Shown: positions 55,963-64,000 of the stretch, in pieces
Layout of the letters: each line of letters opens with the position of its first letter
Numbering within the stretch: position 1 is the stretch's first letter
Origin: Typhlomys cinereus
Lineage: Eukaryota > Chordata > Mammalia > Rodentia > Platacanthomyidae
NCBI GenBank assembly: GCA_023101885.1
Contig: JALPQD010000054.1
Span: 1,042,893 to 1,106,892, forward strand
Direction: 5' to 3'
DNA: 64,000 nt
The notes under the pieces: model-generated
Seen by the model: only the letters and a program-made list of their open reading frames with translations
Database searches by the model: none
What the model was told of the DNA's origin: nothing
Position numbers and translations under genes: made by a program

Positions 55963-58707
55963 TCAGTCAGAATCTTCAGACTGCTGCTGAGACCTCTGAT
56001 AACTTGAATAACTTGTATTCATACCTTTGGATGAAGTTGAGCAACCAGAAGTGTTTTGCTGCTCCTCTTGTTCTGAGTCCGTACTGGCCAGACAGGTTAA
56101 ATATGTATATGGTACTAAGCTTTGATTAGAAGAAAGGTCATCTGGCCTCACATTTTCTGATTGTTGGTCTTTTAGCTGCTGGCCTGTACCTTCTGTGTCC
56201 CCTGGTTCTCTTTCTGTTGTATCTTCTGTTATGTTTTTGGGTCCTAAGTCTCGTTGGTCTTTATCTTCACGCTGAGTTACTTGAAAGAGAGGATTTTGGA
56301 GTTGTAGGTGCTGGACGGTCTGGGTTTGGGCTCGTTGGTACAGCGCTCTCTGTCTTTGGGCTTCTCTCTCTAACAGGTCCTGAGAGTCCCCCTTTAGGGA
56401 AGGCTGCCGTTCTTGCCCTTTCCAGTCTTTGTTTCTCCACCCTTGAGTTCTCCGGTCTTGGGATCGCTGGCCAGCCAAGTGCCCATTCGGAGCTGTCCAG
56501 TGTGGGGGTGGCTCTTTGGAGAGTTGGAAGTTCTGGTCTTCGGAGCCCTGGAAGTCCCATGGACAGCCGAGCTGCTTTGGCGTCTTCTTCGCTAGTGCCG
56601 GGGCCCTTTCATCTTGCCAATTCAGAGGCTGTTCTTTAGGGACTGGCTCCTCTTGAGCCTGCGTGCCTTTGGCTAGTTGATCTTGGGGTTGTTCCTCTAG
56701 GAGCTGCTCTTCATTGGCCTGACGATCTTCAAGTTGTTCCTCTGGGGGTTGCTCTTCAATGGCCAGCTGGTCTTTGCTTCGCACTTGGGGTTGTTGGTTT
56801 GCCAGCTCCTTCTCTTTGATCTTCTGATCTTCAATTAGCTTATCTAGCAAATGCGCCGACGTTTGAGTATATTCATCTTGCATAACGATGATGTTCTTCT
56901 TTGGGGAAAACCAGGATTTGATTTGCTGATCTAAGGATTTCTGTCTTGATGATGTCCTTTGTAAGTCTAGGGAAAGTTTCCTTGGGGGCGGGTCATGTTT
57001 GCTTGGTAATGGTAAGGAATGTCTTTTTGGAGAGGATTGCCGGCCTTTTCTTTTTAGGCCAAAGGACTGTCTTCTCGGGGCATTTTTGCTGAGCTGCCTC
57101 TCACTAGGTGTCCACTCTTGGGTTAGTTCCATGACTTCTGTTCGAATGTCTTGATATATTATTTCTGAAGATTCCTGTCTTTGAAGGTGAGTGTCTGGTG
57201 ATTGAAGATCTGTGTGTGACATGTCTTCTGTAGGTGAGTTTTCTGATGTTTTCTCTTGAGTTAGTGTTTCTTGGGATAGTGTATATTGAGATTGTGTATA
57301 TTGGGATGATGTATCTTGGGATGGAGCATCTTGAATTGATGTGTCTTGAGTTGATGTATATTGAGATGTTGTATCTTGGGAAGGTGTATATTGGGATGAC
57401 GTATCTTGGGATGGCGTATCTTGGGAAGGTTTATGTTGGGATGGTGTATGTTGGGATAGTGTATATTGAGATGGTGTATGTTGAGATGGTATATGTCGGG
57501 GTGGTGTACGTCGGGGTGGTGTATGTCGGGACAGCGTATGTCGGGACGGCATATGTCGGGACGGTGTATGTCGGGGCGGCGTATGTTGGGACGGTGTATA
57601 TTGGGATGGTATAGGTTGGGCTGGTTTATGGTGCGATGGTGTAGGTTGGGGTGGTATAGGTTGGGACAGTGTATGTTGGGACGGTATATGTTGAGACAGT
57701 ATACGTTGAGATGGTGTATGTTGGGGTGGTGTACGTTGGGATGGTGTACGTTGGGATGGTGTACGTTGGGATGGTGTACGTTGGGATGGCATATCTCGAG
57801 TTTGTAACTCTTCCAATTGCACATCTTGGAGTAGAGTATCTTCAGGTATGTCTTGAATTAACTTATCTTTGTGTGATATATTGTGGGACAGTATATCCTG
57901 GGATGGTATATCTTTAGTTGGTGTTTCTTGGTATGGTATATATTCAGATATATCTTGGTTTGATGTATATTGGGATGGAGCATCTTGGAATGATATGTCT
58001 TCAGTTAGTGTATCATCTAATTGCTCATCTACAGGTAGAACATCTTTGGATGGCATATCTTCAGTCAGTTCATCTCGTGATGGAATGTCTTGGTATGGTG
58101 TGCTTTGGGATGTATTATCTGGAGAAGTATTTTCTTGAGATGCTGTGTCTAAAGGAGGCATGTCTTCAGGTGTCAGATACAAAGATGATGGAGGTTTAGA
58201 TTGTAAAAGAGACTGTGAGGAGAAGTCTTCAGGTAACAAAGTAAGAAGGTTTTCTGTAGAGGGGACTGAAGTAACTCGGAGTTGTTTCTCCAGCAATTTA
58301 TCTAGAATTTCAGAGGTTTCCAGATCCATATCATCTAATTGTTCAGCTGTAGACTCTTGGTGAGTCATGGTATTTTCAGGAGACCTTGGCTGTAATGTGG
58401 GAGGTGAAGGGTTTGGTTCTGTTTTTCTTTCTTCAGGTTTGAAAGATGGAGAGATAGTCTCTTGTTCATCTGGAGCAGGTAAAGAAGATATACCTTTATC
58501 ACTTGTCTCTAGGACACTTGAGGGAGCTAAAGGACTTTTCAAGACTCTTAATTTGAAGAAAGCATAACCTCCAAAGAAGACAGTTGGAAAGGCTGAAGTC
58601 TGATCATCCTCAGAAGATCTTTCTAGAAACTCAAATTTCAGTTGAGTGTCTTCTGGAACAGCTTGTTCACTATATTGAGCAGCATCAGAAGGCAAGAAAA
58701 ACACAAC
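55963..58707 (-). CDS. MS4A14: MS4A14 large terminal exon (partial gene)
   Basis: MS4A14 (testis development protein NYD-SP21) is an MS4A member with four N-terminal helices and a very long, low-complexity cytoplasmic tail; its function is poorly known. This exon holds the end of helix four and the tail: the acceptor TTGTATTATAG precedes GTT GTG TTT TTC TTG CCT (VVFFLPSD), aligning with IVLFFLPSD in human. FFGGYAFFKLR near residue 44 and the later YQDIRTEVMELTQEW and SLDQQIKSWFSPKK blocks also match. The exon gives 914 residues, well above the roughly 500 I recall for the human equivalent. Order: acidic Ser/Pro-rich start, pentapeptide minisatellite (about 309-483), basic RRQS/KRHS block, Gln/Glu-rich region, Ser-rich end. 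The frame is open throughout. Upstream exons were searched for by the GYPFWG-type motif up to 64 kb and not found. Confidence 0.93.
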   Translation of the reverse strand, partial: VVFFLPSDAAQYSEQAVPEDTQLKFEFLERSSEDDQTSAFPTVFFGGYAFFKLRVLKSPLAPSSVLETSDKGISSLPAPDEQETISPSFKPEERKTEPNPSPPTLQPRSPENTMTHQESTAEQLDDMDLETSEILDKLLEKQLRVTSVPSTENLLTLLPEDFSSQSLLQSKPPSSLYLTPEDMPPLDTASQENTSPDNTSQSTPYQDIPSRDELTEDMPSKDVLPVDEQLDDTLTEDISFQDAPSQYTSNQDISEYIPYQETPTKDIPSQDILSHNISHKDKLIQDIPEDTLLQDVQLEELQTRDMPSQRTPSQRTPSQRTPSQRTPPQHTPSQRILSQHIPSQHTLSQPIPPQPTPSHHKPAQPIPSQYTPSQHTPPRHTPSRHMPSRHTLSRHTPPRRTPPRHIPSQHTPSQYTLSQHTPSQHKPSQDTPSQDTSSQYTPSQDTTSQYTSTQDTSIQDAPSQDTSSQYTQSQYTLSQETLTQEKTSENSPTEDMSHTDLQSPDTHLQRQESSEIIYQDIRTEVMELTQEWTPSERQLSKNAPRRQSFGLKRKGRQSSPKRHSLPLPSKHDPPPRKLSLDLQRTSSRQKSLDQQIKSWFSPKKNIIVMQDEYTQTSAHLLDKLIEDQKIKEKELANQQPQVRSKDQLAIEEQPPEEQLEDRQANEEQLLEEQPQDQLAKGTQAQEEPVPKEQPLNWQDERAPALAKKTPKQLGCPWDFQGSEDQNFQLSKEPPPHWTAPNGHLAGQRSQDRRTQGWRNKDWKGQERQPSLKGDSQDLLEREAQRQRALYQRAQTQTVQHLQLQNPLFQVTQREDKDQRDLGPKNITEDTTEREPGDTEGTGQQLKDQQSENVRPDDLSSNQSLVPYTYLTCLASTDSEQEEQQNTSGCSTSSKGMNTSYSSYQRSQQQSEDSD
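57259..57783 (-). repeat. 15-bp coding minisatellite in MS4A14
   Basis: About 35 tandem 15-bp units encode the pentapeptide consensus Q-(R/H/Y/D)-T-P-S, with the block beginning QRTPSQRTPSQRTPSQRTPP in protein order. The first four units (highest coordinates) are nearly identical in DNA, and units grow more diverged toward the C-terminal side, which suggests recent expansion at one edge. Degenerate SQD-type units continue on both sides. Every unit is a multiple of three, so copy-number change keeps the frame. Confidence 0.95.
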
Positions 58708-59261
58708 CTATAATACAAGAAAGCAGGAGAACATTAGCAGAGCAGACAGAATCATGTTTGATGTCATCTTTTTTCTGTATTCTCAAATTATTCTAACATA
58801 GATTCGAGTTAGATGAGAAACCAAAAGTACCTATTTCTCCTTTACTATCTATTCATTGGCATTAATTTGGCTATGTTATTTTCCTTATTATCCAAAATGC
58901 GGACTAGAGGAATTTGATCAAGTTTGTCTCAAATATTTCTTTCAATATTATAAAATTTCTAAGATGTTCAAAATTATCGGTTAATAGTCATTTAGGAAGG
59001 CATAATCTATAATAATTTGTGATAACCTAGATGAACTGAGGGTATTTACCAAAGATAATCAGATGTGAGTTTTTCTTTTTATTTAAAGAACTCATATATA
59101 AGTAGATAATAATAAAACTAATCAGAACAATGTCTATTGAAGGAAATAGATACTAAGTGCTCTATGAGCACATAGAAGGTGGCCCAATTCGCAAGAAAAT
59201 CTCACAGAAGAGATAGTATTTGATCTTTCTGTGGATGAATAGGCATTCCATACAAAAAACA
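58708..59261 (-). other. Start of the last MS4A14 intron
   Basis: Begins (minus strand) upstream of the acceptor TTGTATTATAG. AT-rich. No preceding exon was recognised here or further right. Confidence 0.6.
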
Positions 59262-59262
59262 A

Positions 59263-59306
<44 letters not shown>

Positions 59307-59550
59307 CAGAGAGCAGTATATGTCCCCATAGAAGACCACGGTTGACTTCGGGAGTCATCCTGGATTGCTTCTACCTCCTTTTTGCTTGCTCTGGGATTTC
59401 CCAGGTGCCATACACCAGGGCCTAAAGTGCAGGTTGTTTCTGCCTGGTGTGTTTTTTTGTTTTTTTTTTTTAATGGGACCTGGGATTCTAACTCAGGACC
59501 TTCTGCTTTTGAAGCATAGTCTCAACCCCTGAGTCATTTCTCCAGCCCTG
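59262..59550 (-). mobile_element. Dimeric ID-headed SINE with TG tract
   Basis: GGGCTGGAGAAATGACTCAG on the minus strand. The TG tract at 59264-59303 forms its tail. Confidence 0.75.
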
Positions 59551-60153
59551 GAAAAACAAGTAAAATGAAGTTCAGAGATGAAACATAACACTAGGCACAA
59601 AAGCATAAAGTCGTGACAGAATGTAGTGCCTTGGCAGGTGGCGAGCAGTAGATATTCCCAGACTTTGTGAGGGTCTGAGAAGCTTGCATTTTTCTTTCTC
59701 TTCAGAGAGCACTAACATCTTATGCAACCTCTTGTCAGTGCTTCTTGCTGGTTCTCAAAATTTTTTTAATATATATTTTTAGGAAGTTATCATTGAGGTA
59801 TGCCCTGTTCTCTTTTATCAACCTGTGCCCTCTCTGAGATTGTTCATAGAGTCAGAATGCATTTTATATTAGATAAAGTGGTTGGAACTCAGTTGATTAG
59901 ATAAATTCCTTATAATCACCAGTTGGTAAATGGCAAACTTAGCTTGAGAGTCTACACATTCTAATTTCTTATTTGTCTTCATGCCCCTCTCGACTCATTA
60001 GAGGACTGTTTATATAAGGATAAATATTAATTTGGAAGGAATTCTGTTTTGTTTTAAAGCTAAAACCAATTTACTGAAAGTTTCAGAGACAAACTATAGT
60101 TTTTCTACTTACTCAAACTCTTATGCACTATCATTTTAAATTTCCTCATTGTT

Positions 60154-60568
60154 ACAGTCCATCTGCATGGTTGCTGATAAATGACATCAAATAGCTTAAG
60201 GGAGCAAGGGGTTTATTTCATACAACGGTCTGGCTACAGTTCTTAGTCCAGCTTGACAGGAGAGCATGCATCAACACCAGGGCCGAGGGAACTTACCGCC
60301 ATCACCACATAACAGCTGAGAGAGGGACGATCCTTACTTGCCAGACTAGCATGCCTGGCCAAGTGAACAGAAGGATGCCAACTTCCTCAACCAGCTCTCC
60401 ATGATTTATTCCAGGGCCTAATCCCATCCACCATAGGTTGGGCCTTCCCCATCAGCTAGACAATCTCCTTTAGGTTTGCTCTGGGCTTAACTCATCTATT
60501 AATTCTCTACAAATGTGCCAGAGCTCAAACCCTCAACTGTCAAGTTGACACCTGTGCCTAACCATGAC
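60154..60568 (-). mobile_element. MaLR-like LTR, family A (best copy)
   Basis: A repeat of about 415 bp with TGT...ACA ends and a 5-bp duplication CTCAT on both sides. On the minus strand it starts TGTCATGGTTAGGCACAGG and carries AATAAACCCCTTG near its end. At least three other near-complete copies and one diverged copy occur in the window, so it is an interspersed LTR family. The exact name cannot be assigned from memory. Confidence 0.8.
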
Positions 60569-60884
60569 ACTCATCCTTAATGACAAATAAGTGATTACTA
60601 TGTGGCTAACAAGCAGGAAGCACTGACTAGAAGTGTGAAATCATCCTGGTTAGGTTTCTATCCTTTTGGTTTCTATCTATGTTGAACCTGTGAGGGAATT
60701 GAAAGTTCTATGATGTTAAGTAGCCAAGTGAGTGTCACAGAGATGCAAACTTGTGAAGTCAGGATCGTGCTTCACAGTAACCTCTAACCTATGCTCTTTC
60801 TTACAATAGCCATTTTAGTTAACTCTTCTCCAGAGCAGATATTATTTCTATCAATCTGTTCATTTACTTATCTGTATATCTGTG

Positions 60885-61119
60885 TATAATAGAGGACACT
60901 GTGTGTGCCTATAAAGGTCCAAGGATGACTTCAGGAATCATCCTGGATTCATTTATCTCCTTTTTACTTTGCTCTGGGATTTCCCAGGTTCTACCCACCA
61001 GGGCAAGAAGTGCAGGCTGCTGTCATTTCCACTTGTTTTTACATGAGATCTGGAATCTGAATTCAAGTACCGTGGCTTGCAAGGCAGAGGCTTAACCCTG
61101 GGCCATCTCTCTAGCCCCC
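60885..61119 (-). mobile_element. Dimeric ID-headed SINE
   Basis: GGGGCTAGAGAGATGGCCCA on the minus strand. Another SINE has inserted directly at its head-side boundary. Confidence 0.7.
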
Positions 61120-61132
61120 AAATAGTCTTTTT

Positions 61133-61396
61133 TAAATTTTTTAAAATTTATTCAAGTGTGTGTGTGTGTGTGTGTGTGTGTATAGAACCACAGGCGAATT
61201 CGGGAACCACCATGGACCGCCTCCACCTCCTTGTTTACTCTGCCCTGGGATTCACAGGCTCTGCCCTACCAGGACCAGAAACGCAGGCCGCCTCTGCTTC
61301 CGCCCAGCGTCTATATGTGGGGTCTAGGATCCGAACTCAGGACCTTTTGCCTGCAAGGCAGAGGCTTAACCCCTGAGCCACCTCTCCAGCCCCCCC
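61133..61396 (-). mobile_element. Dimeric ID-headed SINE with 13-bp duplication
   Basis: Flanked by AAATAGTCTTTTT (61120-61132 and 61397-61409). Well preserved and probably younger than the SINE it abuts. Confidence 0.9.
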
Positions 61397-61599
61397 AAAT
61401 AGTCTTTTTAAACATAGCAGTTGGTATAGAGAAAGTACATAGAATTATTCATTTAGTGAGAATAATTTTTATAGTGCTGTTTCTAAAGAACTTCCAGCTG
61501 AGTTTGGTGCTTTCCTCTAATTGTAGAATAAATATGTTCTCATTTATATGGCATTTAAAGAGGCTATGAATAAGTAAATTCATTGAAATAGAAAAATAA

Positions 61600-63140
61600 A
61601 ATTTGCACAATAGTAAAAAAAATGGAATCAGCCAACATGTCCATCAATAGAGGAATAGATAATGAAAATGTGGTATATATAAACAATGGAATAATACTCA
61701 GCCATCAGAAAGAATGAGATTATGGAATTTTCTGACAAATGAATGGAACTGAAAACTTTAATATTGAGTGAGATATCTCGGACACAGGAAGTTAAGCACT
61801 GCATGTTCTCTCTAATATGCGGATGATTGAACTGATATCCTTGTCAATGTATTTGAGTTGGAAGCACTATAACAGCCAGAAAACTAGAAAAAGACCTAAC
61901 AGTGGGAAAGTGCTTGGAAGGGATGATTAGTGTGAAACTTTTTAAAGGGGAGATTTAGGATCTCAAGATGAAGATGAGGGAGTGAATAATTGAGAAAAAT
62001 ACATAGTGGGGAATGAAGGATGGGAGACAAGAGGGACATGGGAGATAGGAGGGACAGAGGGACTTTTAGAAAAACCCAAAGATGATGGAAACATCCTATG
62101 CTAGTAATATGTCGAAAAGTCTTTTAAAGAAAGGAATAAGAATGAGCAGTCCCTATGCAGAGGAGCATAGAGTGAGGGAAACAGGAAAAAAAAATGAAAA
62201 GCCTTGAGCTGATCCACTCAGAACCCAGGAATAAAATTATACTAGAAGTAACAGGAATGTGATACTTCCTGATAAAATGTTGGTAAGAGAAGTCTTAAAG
62301 ATCCCCAAACATTATAGGCTTTTACCATTGCTCTGGTTGTTCTCCAAAAACTGTCAATAAGACCCTATTACTGAAGATGCAACACAAATGGATCACAGCA
62401 AATGGGCAAAATATATCAAATGGAACTTGTCTGAGGACTTTCTCCCTGCTAGATAGCTTTCACAGTACCAAGGAATACTGTAGAAGCAGCTCGGGGAGAG
62501 AAATAATCACAAGCCCCATCAACAGCACGAGATCTGTAAGTTGCCTTATAAATCACCATGGCAACAGGTGATCACCAGTGTAATAGTGGCATGAGTACCA
62601 AGAAGACAACCAACAGCTTTCTGATTGGACTCAAGACCTCAAGACTCACTTGTCGGAGTAGTACCCATCTCTGTTACTGTAAACTAGATCAAGAACCTAA
62701 AAAAAGGGAAATAAATAGATCAATCTGGAAGAGCCAATAAGCCTATAGGTAGGAAGACAGTACATTAATCTGCTTTAGGCAGCTGTTATTATACCCATAG
62801 AATGGGAGCTCACAGTGGACATCTTTGGGTCTAAAGCTGGATGACTGAAGGGAAATGCACACATTAGTAGGATGGCTTAAAGAGAGGCAACTTGTTACAT
62901 TATGGAGGCCTGAACCCCCAAAGGAGTAGACAAGCCAGAGTGAACCCTGAGGTCTATAGAAACACACAGGCAGAAGGGTGTGAGGGTGTGAGAGGGAATG
63001 GTGAAGGGAAGAGAGAGTATGAGAGGGAGGAGAGAGAAAGGGGGAGGGAGAGAAGCTGGGATGAATACTCAATATGCTTGAAAAAGTAGAAAAGAACTAA
63101 TAAAAATGAAAAAAGAAAAATTGAAAAAATAATAATAACC
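61600..63140 (+). mobile_element. L1 ORF2 end and 3' UTR
   Basis: Begins with ATGTCCATCAATAGAGGAAT, ATAATACTCAGCCATCAGAA and CATGTTCTCTCTAATATGCG (ORF2 end and start of 3' UTR). It closes with a purine-rich stretch and A-rich tail near 63090-63140. That both parts belong to one insertion is inferred. Confidence 0.65.
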
Positions 63141-63289
63141 TCAATTGGGGTGGGATGTAATTTAGCAAACAACTCTGGAGTTATACCACACAAGTCAGAA
63201 TTGTGATATTTCACCTCTTTGTGCTTTAGTTCACTTCTAGATAGAATAAGGGTATTAATGTAGTCTAGTAATCTTTCATGTTTATGTAT

Positions 63290-63660
63290 TTGGTGTGTGT
63301 GCTTATATGTGGATGGATGCATGTGTGTGCATATATGTGTGCATGCACACAACTGAACCTGAGTATGTGTTGCTATGGAGGTCCAAGGATGATAATGGGA
63401 ATCATCCTTGATCACTCTTCTACTCTACTGTTGTGAATCTGGGTCTCTAATCAAATCTAATTAAACCCAGAGTTTGCCACTAGGACGAGTCTGGCTAGTT
63501 AAGCTTGCTCTGGAGATTTCTAAGTGTGTTGGGTTTCAGGAGTAGAATTTCAGGTCAGGTATCATATCCATCTGACATTTTTTTATGTGGGCTCTGGGGA
63601 TCTGAACTTAGGTCATTTTCCTAGCAAGGCAAAAGTTTTAACCACTGAGTCATTTTCCTA
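63290..63660 (-). mobile_element. Diverged ID-headed SINE
   Basis: TTAGGAAAATGACTCAGTGG on the minus strand, a longer than usual body, and a TG-rich end near 63293-63345. Confidence 0.55.
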
Positions 63661-64000
63661 AGTCAAATACAGTTTTAATGTGTGATCAATTTAGTGCTCT
63701 GTGACTGTAACGATGACTTACATTGTAAGCAATGTATGATCTCAATGTGTCATACACTGAATTAGATATTTCCTGTATTTTGATAGGAAAATAAAGAACT
63801 ATGCGTAACCATAAAACAAGCACAGTAATATTAAAAAGTAGAGCAAGCTTCACTCTCTTGCGTAGCCCTCTCTGACTTGCCTAAATTTAGACACTTTTCA
63901 GTTCTACAAGCATACCACTCTGTCCACGAGTAGATCAGAGGTGAATGCAGAGTGTACCAACAAGAAGCAGTTCCCATGGCAATGCCGAGTGTACCTCATT

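Noticed and set aside
57259..57783. Could the regular array be CRISPR-like
   Set aside because: Units are contiguous 15-mers without spacers, in frame within a mammalian exon.
57234..57824. Long open frames on both strands in other frames across the MS4A14 repeat (for example 187 codons of HHPNVHHPN type)
   Set aside because: A 15-bp repeat without stops stays open in several frames. The true frame matches MS4A14 on both sides and these do not.
58708..64000. Upstream MS4A14 exons
   Set aside because: I looked on the minus strand for the GYPFWG-type exon and for an exon encoding helix three with a donor, and found none I could support.

Overview
This is a 64 kb stretch of mammalian, clearly rodent, nuclear DNA. 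Genes are split by GT-AG introns, only a few percent of the window is coding, and the rest is dominated by SINEs, L1 fragments, LTRs and long CA, GA and TG microsatellites. The commonest SINE is a dimer: a tRNA-Ala/ID-like head, a right half of about 130 bp, and a (CA)n tail. As far as I recall, such a dimer (IDL-Geo) was described only from Geomyoidea (kangaroo rats, pocket mice, pocket gophers), so I suspect that group. This is inference.

The window is part of the MS4A (membrane-spanning 4-domains, subfamily A) cluster, and every recognised gene is on the minus strand. Reading right to left: the large terminal exon of MS4A14 (55963-58707), with its upstream exons not seen in the window; all five coding exons of MS4A5 (25953-38204); and all six coding exons of MS4A1/CD20 (9649-15950), with a non-coding first exon and probable promoter near 22.7 kb. 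The order MS4A14-MS4A5-MS4A1 matches human 11q12. All three encode tetraspanning membrane proteins, but in different settings: MS4A1 is the B-cell surface protein CD20, while MS4A5 and MS4A14 are mainly testis-expressed. The neighbourhood reflects family duplication, not a pathway.

Between MS4A5 and MS4A14 lies a 2.6 kb processed retrocopy of SRSF3 (41043-43646), with an intact 164-codon frame, a long 3' UTR, a poly-A tract and a clean target-site duplication. The same interval holds two solo LTRs with target-site duplications (46209-46836 and 47521-47938) and a SINE near 48.3 kb carrying a 61-bp copy of the edge of the first LTR. The left 9 kb and right 5 kb contain only repeats and unassigned sequence.

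I found no undescribed gene system. The most unusual signals are structural: (1) an expanded 15-bp coding minisatellite in MS4A14, about 35 tandem pentapeptides; (2) the 61-bp templated insertion at 48363-48423; (3) a pair of ~100-bp inverted arms 1.1 kb apart in MS4A5 intron 1; (4) a GC 5' splice site in MS4A1; (5) two retro-insertions in MS4A1 introns that are almost pure poly-A; (6) local tandem duplications beside MS4A5 and MS4A14.
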